Assembly: GCA_019155205.2 (NCBI GenBank)
Contig: JAHNZQ020000016.1
Location: forward strand, 2,633,915-2,678,921
DNA length: 45,007 nucleotides
DNA from: Gracilaria vermiculophylla
Lineage: Eukaryota > Rhodophyta > Florideophyceae > Gracilariales > Gracilariaceae
Direction: 5' to 3'
Position 1 is the stretch's first letter. Each line of letters begins with the position of its first letter. Made by a program: the position numbers and the translations under genes. Of this stretch, positions 10,953 to 22,180 are shown in pieces. The notes under the pieces were generated by a model. That model saw only the letters and a program-made list of their open reading frames with translations, was not told the DNA's origin and ran no database searches.

Positions 10953-12575
10953 ATGGTTGACGAGATAAAACCTCTAACGTCTCCAGTTCTTCGAAGAAGT
11001 AGCCGAAGAAAAGGCCGTAATGACTCCATTATGAATCCAAATGCTGCGGAAAGTACCATACAGACCCCGAAAAAGAAAATGAAGATTGTGGATGAGGTAG
11101 AAATGGCTCGAGTGAAGGAATATGTGAAGAAAAAGCGTCCTTCGACTGTTTCGGTAGAAGAAAAACTGGATATCCTAATGCTACAAGCGAAAATCCGCCA
11201 TGAACATCATCAAAGTCAAAAGCTACTTTCTCCTGGAAGAAAAATGAAGAATGAAAAAGCTACGGAAAGAGTTGCTGACCATCTGGGGCGGAACAAGGAC
11301 CTGGTGGCTGATGTTTGGAGCTCTTACGTCAATGATATACCGCTCTCGGTTGCAAAACCTTCTGGAAATTATCGAATCAAGAGTACTAGAGTTCCTAGAG
11401 CACGTGGGGTTGGTATTATGGTGCAGTCGTTCGTGAGAGGTCGAAGAGAGATACGACAAAGAACAGTAGCCAAGGACGTCATGGACTTTCTCGATGGATG
11501 CGGCTTCATTACAGTCGATCGAAATAGTAAGAAGGACGTGAACGCCGCGTTGCGTTCCGTCCAGCGATTTCTTACTCTACTCAGGTATCAGCAGGGGAAG
11601 AAAAAGGGCATGAAGAACTATAAGTGGAGGGCGGAAAACATCGAGAAGCGCGATCAATATGTGCAGTTCATGACCAACATGAACCAGGATAATGCAAGAC
11701 GTGTAGTTTATATGGACGAAAGCTACATCCATAAGAACTATCAACGCCACGATGATTCCCTTTTCGACCCCAACGACGAGCAGGATTTGGAAGTGAAGGC
11801 AATGCATAAGGGTTGACGATATTGTTTCGTAGCCGCTATTATTGACGAAGACAAATCCATGCAGAACGTCCCGGATGAGGAACGCCCTTTCATTTCCAAA
11901 GCGCATTTGATGCTCGACACGTACGATGTTTTCAAAGGTGGAAAAAAACAAACCGTTGATTACCACGGCATGTTCGACTCGAACTACTTCGTGAAGTGGA
12001 TGCCGAAGTTGCTGGATACGCTATCGGATATGAACGTGCAAAATTCTGTGCTTGTGATGGATGACGCAAAGTATCACAAGAGTCCTCCCGAGGGAACGCC
12101 AAAGTCCAAGTGGAAGAAGCAGGATCTGATCGATTTCTGTTTGTCGAAAAATATCCTCGTGAACCCGGGAGATGTGAAGACAGTAATATGGCTTCGCGTC
12201 AAAGAGTGGGTAAAACATAATGTAAAGCCCATTATTGTCAGCATGGCAGAAGCAGCAGGTCACACTGTTGTTTGGTCTCCGCCTCATCATTCGGACTTGC
12301 AGCCCATTGAGCTCGTATGGGCCAATGTCAAAGGCAAAGTTGGTCGTCAGTACACAACAGAGACGACTTTCCAAGACGTAAAACACCGTCTCTACCAGGC
12401 CTTTTGGGAATTGGAGTCGAAAACTGTTGCTGGATGCATTCGGAAGGCGAATATGCACTTGACGGACTTGCTACGGCATATTTTGGCCGTAGAACAACTC
12501 GACGAGGATAGCGACAATGATATCGATGAAGGTAGTGACGAAAACAGCAGCGATCTATCGGAGCAGAGTGATTAG
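10953..12575 (+). pseudogene. DDE_3-type transposase with a single nonsense codon
   Basis: The ATG at 10953 opens a 540-codon frame, uninterrupted except for TGA at 11814-11816. A basic N-terminus (about 60 residues) precedes a DNA-binding region (65-215). The catalytic Asp follows in VVYMDESYIHKN (D255), the second in VLVMDDAKYHK and the acidic third residue in HHSDLQPIELVWANVKG. The C-terminus is Asp/Glu/Ser-rich. Around the stop the frame reads HKG-stop-RYCFVAAIID. Related transposases have Arg there, so CGA to TGA at a CpG is the likely cause. Without that change the protein would look complete. A downstream ATG (11859) cannot rescue the first catalytic Asp. Confidence 0.9.
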
Positions 12576-12722
12576 AATGCATTTTTCGTACCATATAGTA
12601 CCGAAACACCTTTATTATCATAACTTTGCCAAATGAATTGCGGAAAACGTGTATGAGAGCTCTACAGACGTGTTTTTGTATGCTCTATCATAATAAGATA
12701 AGGCATAGGTGAAGTTTTTTTT

Positions 12723-12744
12723 CACCCTCGATGGTGTCGCGAAC
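12723..12744 (-). repeat. Right terminal inverted repeat of the IS630-type element
   Basis: Exact reverse complement of 10821-10842. Confidence 0.95.
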
Positions 12745-15072
12745 CATTAGTAAAGAATGCCATGTGGTTGACTATTCCTTATATTTGCTGAGTTCAATTT
12801 GGCGAATTACCCGAACGTCGTGGGGCGTACTGGCGTACAAAAACTCTTCCGTACGAGCAGAATTGACGGCCTGGTTATGAGCGGTAGATACAAAATCATC
12901 CAGAATCGAATTGCAGATCGTATTCTCCAAACCGGAAGCGGTATTTGAGGCTATCAGGACAGTGATGCCAACCATGAAATGACGACAGCAGGCAAAACAT
13001 AGCTTAAAACCAGAGTCGGAAAGTGTGGAAGGCACGATTCGACGGATGTTTTTCGCGTCAGAAGGTGCTCCATGCGATGTAAACAACATATTCCAATGTT
13101 GTTGTTTCCTTTCAGGCCCGTGGAGAGCGGAGACGAAGCATGTTTCCAAAGGGCGGATGAGGGTATTGTATGTGAGTAGTAGCTCACAAGTCTTCGGATC
13201 CGGGAAGCGTGGAATTGGTCGAGCGCCCCCCTTCGTATTTTGGGTTTTGAGGAATCTCGTAATCAGCACGAGCGCGGAGTCAATGAGCAATAAAGAGCGC
13301 TGATGGAAATTATCGCTATCAAGACGGTAGGTTTCAATTTCCGTGCCACGAGCTGGGAAGCCGGATGCCAGATGCATAGTGACGAGCAAGCGTTCCTGAA
13401 GCTATTGGGCACAAGTGAGCCAACGCACGAGTGCCAATGTATAGAAAAGAAAACCTTCGACAAAAGTGGTGGCAACTCGACGTGGTGGATGAGGAGGGGC
13501 TTCAAAAGATTTGTGTCTAGTTCTTCCGGAAGGTGATATTAAGCACTATAGTACGTATTGTAATGATAGTTGTAGGAAAAATTGGTTTTGTGGGTGATGT
13601 CGAAAAGAAAACCCTGGTGTTTTCTTTGACGGCTGGTCGCGGAGAGAAAGAATTGTGCTCTTAAACGTGGGTGGTAACGCACAATTCAGAAGAACATCAA
13701 CAAACAGGATATCTTCAATTTTTGTATGCAATGCAGTTGCGATTGTTCCGAGAAATGGCAACGCCAAATGAATATCACGTACTAAGCCGCAATGTGCATG
13801 CATATCACATGCGAAAAACCAAGTGTTTAAGCTCGTCTTTGAAGCGACACTCAATGCATAGCTGAGAGTGTTTCGTATAAATGAAAAGGCGTTGTTAGGT
13901 TGAACGTCCACGGAGTTTCGAACGCGTTTCATCTCGGCCGACAAAGTTTCAGAGTCCTTGTCTTGAGCATTGGTAAAACGGTGTACGTGGTGGATTGCAC
14001 AAACAGCCGCGGCGTACTGGAGTGCGGCAAGAAGGTGCGTTACCTCTTCGGCTGTTGCAAAGCGGTATGTAGGAGTGACGTCTTGCGCGTTGTACCCAAG
14101 GTTGTGACTCATAACGCCAGCTGAGGCAATAGAACTTCGGACGGAGAGAGCTTTTGTTGAAGCATACAGAGGGCGCACCTTCAATAGCTGGGAACAAAAA
14201 GCATTGTGCAACTCTGGAAGGTTTGATGTACCTTCATCAAAAAAGGCGAAGCAGGCCTCAGAATGAGATACGACAGATGCATCACGGGTATGCCCTTTCA
14301 TAGTATTGAGGAATAGACGTGCAATGTCCATTGCATAGCGTTTTTGCGTCTGGGCAGAGACGGTGCGGGAGTTGGTTTCCGACCGTTGGTTGACGGTTTG
14401 CAGAAAGAAAGGTGGTATGTCACACATCAAACGTGGCAAAATGGATAGGTATGCGATAACATGCAAAGCGGTTGTCTGCCGTGTTTCACCTTCCACAGGA
14501 TCGACAGTAATCGCAATAGAAAATGTTTGGGGAAGGTTGAACGAGAGATGAGAGTGGATGCAGTCGGGTTTTTGGCACGAAATGAAAACGTTGGGACCAC
14601 TTTCGGCGTTTTGCGTTGTCATTGGGAAATCCAAAGATTCCTGAAGGTTGGCAGAGAGTTTTTTCGATACGCTTTTCGCCGCTGTCTTAACAGAGGATGT
14701 GGTTTTGGTATGAAAAGGGGAAGGGAGTGCGCCACGAAGTGGGGAATGAGGGGTGGGTTCCTGATGGTTATGAAGAAGGTATTGGCGAGGACTTTGAAGG
14801 GGGATTGGCGCTGGTGGAGATGATATTGACGTCGTGGAAATATGATATATATCAGAAACTGATCCGAGGGGGTGATCGGAGGTGACTCCAAAGAGGAGAC
14901 GGCGAGGTCCACTGAATATGCTCTGCACACGAACCGTGCCTTGGCGTGTCGATTGACGGCAAAGAGACTCTGCCGAAAGGTTATTCTGGGAATGAGAAAA
15001 CCTTATATGCTCCAAGAGACGGTGCAGATCAATATAACAAGAAGTGTAACTCTGGCAGCGATAGCCGGGCAA

Positions 15073-15689
15073 CTCACCAAGGCCCGCTAAAGGGCGTAGA
15101 AGCGAAGCAGAAATTGAGGAGGAGTCCGGGTTGTACAGCGCTTAGAGCTTATGTTCGGCAAAACTATGCCTCATATGTTCCATTGTAAATATTATCATGT
15201 ACACATATCGTTCTCTAGTGCTAGACCCATACTCCACATTCTTTTCGATCATGGAGGTTGACATGTGCTATGGCAGGTTTAGCAGGCAATAACATAAGCA
15301 AAATGCAGAACATGTCTCCGAACTGCCTTGTAGAGCGCAAATCACCATACACGCAGTTCTAATGCAACAAAATTGAGGTACAAAGCAAAGGACACAAATC
15401 TCCATGGTCATAAAACGAGAATACGATGTATACTAACTCAAAACGGAGTAAGGCAACCATTAAACACCCAGCCAAAGATCAAAATAGCAAAACGGGACAT
15501 TACGCAAATTGCAAAAAGAACTTGTGCACCCCCGAAAAGAAGCACAATGGTACCTGTTGAAAAAAAAGCCAGGCAGCAGCAAACGGGGGCAAAAAAGAAA
15601 CCAGTAGTAAATTACGAGTCGGTGAAGTGGAACCCACGGGAATGGACTCTATTTATTTTATAGGGAACTATAACTTTTGAGACTGTGTA
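15073..15689. other. Spacer between the two helicase elements
   Basis: No clear gene. A basic 96-residue open frame on plus (15373-15663), rich in Lys/Gln/Pro, cannot be distinguished from chance. No inverted repeats were found at the junctions of the helicase genes. Confidence 0.3.
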
Positions 15690-18600
15690 CTAATTGTTGT
15701 TTGCAATCCAGAAACCTAACTTGAGGACACCTGGGAGATCGTTCTCTTCGTTGTTCAGCCACTCTGAGAAGAAGGAATCCGTGGAGTTTCCGTTGCACTT
15801 TACAGACAGGATTGAAGATTCTTGGTAGCCGTGAAACGTTTTGCATTGTTCATTGGAGAATAACGATTTGACAATCTTGTTTCTTGATTGCTCTGATTTA
15901 CGCGACAAAATCCATCCCAGGTCGCGAAGATGCACAAGCATGCAAGTACTGCCAAATCCAAGTCCTTTCCTGTGCACTTTAATGCCTTTCACAAAGAAGG
16001 TACCACATCTATAACAACTACCTTGGAGAACTCGGAGCTTGTTGGGGCATACTGAAACTCTGTGATGACTTAAAAAGCACTAAAAACACCTTCAGCGCAT
16101 CCACGAACAATTTTGATTTTTTCCGGATGTCGGGTCAATCATTTGAACAGTTTGAAAGTCAAGAAGGTTACATGGGAGGCAATCGTGTTCAAAACGCCGA
16201 AGCAATGATTCACAGACGTCTAGCGTACATTCAACGCTACTGGCCTCCATTGCTAACGGTCCCTCATGCTTCAGAGATATGCCCATCTTTAGAGACTCTT
16301 TCTGTGCGGTCAAAGGTTTGCCAGACAAAGCACGTACGTTGTTTGGAATAGGAGAGAGGCTGCGGATTGCACACCTAGGAAAGGAAGAGAGGTGTTGTTG
16401 ACTTCGGCCAGCTGCATTTCCGTTGTCGAGTGCCAAACATATATCACAATTCAAAGATTCAGAGTCAAGGAGACAAACACCTGGTTCAATGCTATCCATG
16501 TATGAGTAAAGCCAGTTTTTGCGACATAAAACTCTGTTTTCCAGCCATTTCCGTTCTTCTCTCCATTTGTGCATTGAACCGAAGTCCTCTTTTTACCGCG
16601 TCTGCTTAGCCTTGGACTCTAGAAAAGATTCCATAGAACTCCCGAATTCCTTCTCGTACACTGTAAAACAAAAAGCCGGTTTCCCATCCCTACCAGCTCT
16701 ACCAGCGTTCTGTACGGGATCATAAAGTGAGGAAGAGCCGCCAACATGCATTAAAAGCCTAACATCTCGGGCGTCTAGTCCAGCCCCAAATGCACAAGTG
16801 CAAACCATAAGTTTTATGCGCTAAGGTGGACATGCATCGGAACAAATCTCTTCACAATCAGTGCTGTCCATCCATGCATTGTACATAAGGGTTTGCATTC
16901 CTGGTCCTATACCGGCGTGATACAAAAGTATAGACACACGCTTTGTAGTTGAAACCTGTGAGGGATCATTAGAAGATAGCACCTGTGTCCCATACGTATC
17001 TTGAAGAATATCAACCATATTCTGAACATCCATTCTTCTCATAACGTACACCAAAATGCGAAATGACGAGGTTGGCGGAAGGAATGAGAGAAGCTCATGC
17101 AGCTTTTCATCTATTGTATCCATTGCGGAGCTCAGCAGCTCGCCGTGACTGCTGCAAAATTTCCCTTTGGGGCATTGACCAATGTCCAGACTATGTTTGG
17201 CGTAGACAACAGAAAAGAACAGATTCTTCCGGACAGTAGGTACGCTAAAAACAGTTGAGAATTAAATGCCGTGCTGTGCTACTAGATCGAAACGCTCAGA
17301 AGGTGGAGCGGTTGCAGTAAGAAGAGTGCCAGGAATACTTGGCGGAACTTCAAAGAGACCATACCGCAAGTCTCTAAGGCTGGGTCGGAAAGAAGAACAG
17401 GATGCAGATAGATGAGCTTCATCAACTATGAGACGAGCCAGTCTTCTATCTAAAACCATTCGTTCTATAAGTCTCTTGAAAGGTTGCTCCCTTACGTGCC
17501 GGGGGAGAAACACGTGAAGATCGGCATAGTCTTTCTGTAGGCCACTCATATTCGTGGCAACTTTCAATCCAAAACTCTCCGCTCTTACTTTCATTTTTCT
17601 TGCCAAGGATCGTAGTAGAACGACCAAGACCGTACTGTAATAGTTGCGCTCAATAAAGACGGGGAGAAGATAACAGATTGTCTTCCCCGCCCCTGTTGGT
17701 ATCACGACCAACCCGTTTTTCCGCCTTTTCGCGATTCGAAAAACAACCTTGAACTGAACCATAGAACGGAAACGTGCATCCACACATGAAAACAAAGCCT
17801 GTAGATGTTTTAGAAATATAGGTAGTTTATGCTCGTAGATGGTTCCCGGTTCATTGGTTGCATTCGTTAGGGAAATAGACCCAGGAGTGTGTGTGTGTAG
17901 CATAAGGTCAAAACTTTTCGGGCTATACAGCTGATAACGAAAAGCGACGTCCTTTTTCAATGTTGCCGCTGTAATTTGAATAGTCGGTGAGCATGACGGA
18001 TGTTTAAACTGTTTTGACGGAACAAGTACCAAATAGCCAAGGGCTGGGGGAAAATCAGTCGTTGCATGAACACCTTTCCGAACATGTGATTCAGATTCCT
18101 TATTGTTTCTTGCTTTCTTCGTGATAGAAAGATCTTGACCGCTTACGTTCTCTGCAGTGCGCTTTCCAATGAACCCGAAGAGACCTAGAGACGTATGCCA
18201 ATTATTCGACCAAGAGCGATATGCGCAAATGCTATACCGTTGAAGCTTTGAAAGCTCATTTCGGGATCTTGCATAAAGAGGTTCTGCAATTGCAACGCTG
18301 TGACCAGCTTGTCCATGTCCTACATGTTGAAACTCGTTGTCAAGTTCTTCAAGTAAAGATGAAGACTTCGCTTGTCCAACCGAAGGAATCATACCAACTG
18401 TAAAATTTCGATAATCATTGTATCCTAAACGAACCCCGTTTATGATCAAACGTTTCGATATTATGGTTCGAATATGTTGTTCGGAAAACGGGTTACCATT
18501 GTTGCTGAAAAAGGAAGACTACTGTAGTTCTCCGTAATCAGATCCGTACAGCGCCAAAATCCTCGCCACCTCAACGGGACGAATCAATGAAGTGTAAGAA

Positions 18601-20531
18601 AGAAGGAGATCACTTGTCTTCGCATCTGAAAAACGAGGAACTGGTATCGAGAATCCTTTCATGTTCCTAGTCTTCAGCCACGTGGTGACAATCATGGCCT
18701 GGAACTTAAAAATAAATAAGTTCCTCAGACCGTGGGAATCGTTTGACAGACGTAAAGTGGAAAGCTCCGTTGCACGTGCAGGAGAACCAGAGGATATATG
18801 TATGCAGAACAGAAGAAGTTCCTGTACTTTTAGTGCATTACAAAGCCATGCTGATACCTTGGGCTTCCACATTGTAACTTTACATACATCGACACAAGCA
18901 CTTGCTAGGCTGGCATCAGAGGAACGTGATACCTCCGATGTACAAACAAACAAGCCGTGTGGTTGGGATAGTGTGGCAAACACAAACCCGATGTTATCCT
19001 TGACCCAATTTTTCTGTTTTTCGATACATGCCATGAAATTACCGCCAACTGCTTTGTCCTTGAAGTTATTTTGCAAGGAGTACAGTATTGTGAAGAAACC
19101 ATGAGGAAGGCTGGAATCGAGAAAGAGGGACTTGTACATCAAGGTGTGAATATCATTTTGAGCACTTTCCACCAGACTACCAAGGTGTTTCAAAGACAAA
19201 TGAACATCCTACACAATACCACACACTGCATGCTCATAACATGTCTCAAAGCTGACGCGAATATCTTCTCGGTCGATGATGCCCATGGCTAAATCGAGTA
19301 TAGAACGACCAAAGGACGCTGCAGTGTGTTTATTGACGTCTACTGCAGAGCAAATTCGATTCATCTCAATTTCCATATCTTCTGATAAGAAGGTTGGTGA
19401 ACATGTTGTGTACTTTGTCTGCCAGAATACGATGTCATGTACAGCACAAGCAGGGATAGCATATTGTAAAGCAGCGAGAGGTTTTGAGATTTCCCAGGCC
19501 TCTGCAAATCTGTGTGAATTCCTCACATCAAGACCCGTGTCTCAGGTTTCTTGGTACACACATCGGCAGGCCAAAAAGTTTTTCAGCGCAAAGGAGGCTG
19601 AACGTGAAAATAGTGGCCTAATTTTAAGCACGAGACATCGCAAAAGAAAATGTAATCTTTCATATCGCCACTGCAGCGGAGGTGTTCCATTGTTTGTTAT
19701 AAGTTAATGAACATATAACGAGACCAGTCCGGATGTATCGTCTTTGCTAAGGCTCTGGATGGTCTATCCTTGTTCGGATCGAAAACATTACAAATCGACA
19801 GATCACTGTAGCGTAACCTTTTGCAGAAGTATCTGATACGGGGCGGAACTCGTAACGAGTATCGCCCCGTGATCGCAAGTTAATTGCCTTCAACATACAG
19901 TTTGGTATATCAAGTGTAAGATTCCGGAGCTCGAGTAGGTATGCCAACACGTCATTAAATACCATGTCCCACAGGGAATAATTGCCGTTGTTTGGGCTGC
20001 AAAGTTCTACTGACTGTTGGAAAGAAACCTTACGAGTCTGCAGCACTTCATCCAGGGACGAAATTTAAATAAATGTTGTCTTCATCTTCACATCGGTAGG
20101 GACAAAGGTGGTGCGCTTTCTCTGTGCATGTAAGATACACGACATAACTCTGTCCACGAAGTTCTTCATCCCATCGCATGATCCATGATAGTATTCCGGA
20201 GGGGTTGGAGGATAGTTATCTTTACGAGGGCTGTTGTCTTCGTTACATGCAGCCAAAAATATCTCTCCCACAGGTCGAGTATCTTGAACCGGGTACAAAC
20301 GACGTGCTCTACCCCGTACAAAGTCTGGAGCTTAACCATTCCACGAGCTTGTATCTGCTGGATTTCAGCATGAGAATTGTCATGACAGTGGGCAGTGACC
20401 AGGTGAGCATTAAGACTTCTAACGTCTGTGTAGCATAAGGAACAAGAGGAACCTTGAAAACCGTCTACTACAGAAAGGCCTAGTAGGAGAGGAAGAGGCG
20501 AGAAATTACCTTGCTGTAACACTTGAACCAA
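15690..20531 (-). pseudogene. Zinc finger-tyrosine recombinase-like-RecQ helicase gene, copy 2
   Basis: On the minus strand, a C2H2 finger CSLCYTDVRSLNAHLVTAH (about 20440-20380) leads into a conserved block with LDIPNCMLKAINLR (about 19900). The recombinase core has Arg in GSPARATELSTLRL (18776), Lys in WLKTRNMKG, Arg in NDYRNF (18410), and GHGQAGHSVAIAEPLYA with the candidate nucleophile Tyr at 18273-18275. The helicase has Walker A PTGAGKT (about 17690), box II VDEAHL (17423), TAT (about 17315), AFGAGLD and motif VI QNAGRAGRDG. A Cys-rich tail carries CRKNWLYSYMDS...CDIC and CYRCGTFFVKG. From 19526 to 15690 one frame runs about 1279 codons without a frameshift. It is cut by TAG 19209, TAG 18519, TAA 17262, TAG 16821, TAA 16593, TGA 16092 and TAG 16080. 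Two frame changes lie at about 20298 and 19640 (indels or introns). Usual helicase motifs are intact, unlike copy 1. Confidence 0.8.
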
Positions 20532-21600
20532 AGGTTTAGAGTGTTCTTGGCCAGACGGATAATAACTTCACAGAGAAGACTTTGGAAGAGAGGATTCCAT
20601 GGTGAGCTTCTTGTTCTAAACCGTCGTTGAAAGAATCTTGGCGTTAACATTGTCAACTCCATGGTTGTGGGTAATGTGCTCGAGAACCCTGCGACTAGAA
20701 GGAAGTCCCACTTTGCAACAGATACATATCGGAAAGAGTCCAATGGAATGGATCCCAATAGACACACGGTTATCTTCCATAATGGTCGGCAGATGGGGGG
20801 AGGGGGGTTTAGAAACTGGTGACTGACTAAAGCGGGGATGTAAGAATCTGTTTCATGTACAGAATGGAAAAACCATTGACAATAAGGATGAAAGTCGTGT
20901 GCTTGTCACTGGCGGGTTGTACGTTTAAGTGATAAACAAAACAGAATGGGGAACGTAACAGTGAGTCTGTCAAATGAAAATAGAATGTGATGGTCCCCTC
21001 ACAGGGGGACTGTAAAATCAATCAAGGGGACACAATTGGACAGGGGCATATTTATTCTGTTGAAACATTGTGATTTGGAAGCCAAAGGTTTAGGAAAACA
21101 AGGGTAAACGCAGAAAGAAATTTGCAAAGGCGTAAGAAGACTTTGGAAATGACGAAAGGGGGACTGGAGAAAGAACGCCAAGATAAAAGTGTAATTTCAA
21201 GAATGCTTCTTTGGGTTATTTAGAATGCTCTAGTTATTCTTAATACCTGGTATGTGAAGAACATGAACAAAATTCTGTTTTACAAAAAAGGAGTATGTAA
21301 CAGATAGGACAACGATTGCACTGGTGGCTGAGGGGTTTGGCTACACGGCGTCAGGAATATGTGGAAAACTAATGGGCCCAAAATTGAAAAGGAAAAAAAT
21401 GTGTAATAAATGGGCTATGAGTTGTTTACGCAGCAAGTAAAGGTAAGGGGGGCGTGTGGGGGAAGGATGGTAGAAAGCAAAGGGTGAATTCAAATGGTGG
21501 AGGTGTGCATCACAACAGATATATGGATGTTGTGCATGACGAAGCCAGGGGTGTGGTGAGAAATAGAATGGGGAACGGCGAGGTGTAATGGGTGGTGAGG
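20532..21600. other. No gene recognised
   Basis: Possible upstream region of helicase copy 2. Homopurine-rich on plus, with no convincing coding frame, RNA gene or repeat structure. Confidence 0.35.
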
Positions 21601-21663
21601 TATTTTAGGGCCAAGCCCCCGACGGAGGATTGGGGACGAAGTCCACAATGAATGGTCGGGGAG

Positions 21664-21864
21664 CACTTCCTGGCCAATCTATAAAATTCTAAGCGAAGTC
21701 CCCAAAGTGGGGTCAGGGGCAAAGCCTCCCTTATGGGGGGTCCCCCCCCATGGTGGGGTTGGGGACAAAGCCCCCCATATGGGGGGTCCCCCCCGATGGT
21801 GGGCCTTGCCCCAGACCCCACTTTGGGGACTTCGCTTGGAATTTTATAGATCGGCCAGGAAGTC
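21664..21864. repeat. GC-rich foldback (inverted repeat) element
   Basis: The left arm (about 21664-21727) and right arm (about 21802-21864) are near-perfect reverse complements. They share ACTTCCTGGCC, TATAAAATTC, AAGCGAAGTCCCCAAAGTGG and GGGGCAAAG/GGCCTTGCCCC. The loop between them is built from further GGGGGG/CCCCCC palindromes and GGGGACAAAGCC units. Single GGGGACGAAGTCC units lie just outside (21600-21660). A MITE-like or foldback element is likely. No target duplication was identified. Confidence 0.85.
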
Positions 21865-22180
21865 CCCGAAAATCAAGTTTTTTAAAAAAATTATCAATTT
21901 TTCCGTGGTGAAAGGTTGACGTCCAATACACGTGTTCACGCTTGTAAACAGTTTGAACACGGCATACACGTGTCTGGAAAGGTGGTTAAGCAAGGGTCTG
22001 GACCGCACAATGATTTTGTGTCCTGTTCTAGGCAATGGAACAATATGAATGTTGGCAGGGTGAATTCCTTATCAGGGGGAAAAAAAATAAAACGTGGATC
22101 TGACATATGCACGCTAAGCGTTAGACGAATACAGCTAGTAAACGTTTGCCTTAAAGGACTGGGAGGACATTAGTTCGTAA

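Larger units (their letters stand above)
10821..12744 (+). mobile_element. IS630/Tc1/mariner-superfamily transposon inserted in helicase copy 1
   Basis: A 1.92-kb element has perfect 22-bp terminal inverted repeats (10821-10842 and 12723-12744; outer bases GTTCGCGACACCATCGAGGG). TA occurs 1-3 bp outside each end, as expected of this superfamily. It carries one transposase frame on the plus strand. It splits the minus-strand helicase gene between its recombinase-like and helicase parts, so it arrived after that gene. It is much less decayed than its host (one stop against many). Confidence 0.92.
8200..15072 (-). pseudogene. Zinc finger-tyrosine recombinase-like-RecQ helicase gene, copy 1, split by a transposon
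   Basis: Read on the minus strand. A degenerate C2H2 finger (about 15050-14990) is followed by a Ser/Pro linker and a conserved block (14400-13600). A recombinase-like core comes next, with the first Arg in GFPARGTEIE (about 13350), Lys in KTQNTKG, Arg in CCRHFMVG and a terminal Tyr in EEFLYAS. After the inserted transposon (10821-12744) the helicase continues with Walker A TASGKT, box II IDEVHL and LLSATV. Motif VI, QQAGRANRDD (about 9460), is degenerate from GRAGRDG. A Cys-rich tail contains CRRDALYANLDG...GPCL...NIC. In-frame TAG stops lie at 13546, 13402 and 12772, with a frame change near 9575. The GHS of the recombinase box is lost. It corresponds along its whole length to copy 2. OrsD/DUF3505-type C2H2 proteins with RecQ helicases and telomere-linked helicases of fungi are the nearest relatives I know. 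Confidence 0.75.

Noticed and set aside
15373..15663. Basic 96-residue frame between the helicase copies
   Set aside because: Low-complexity composition, no domain, no context. It cannot be told from chance.
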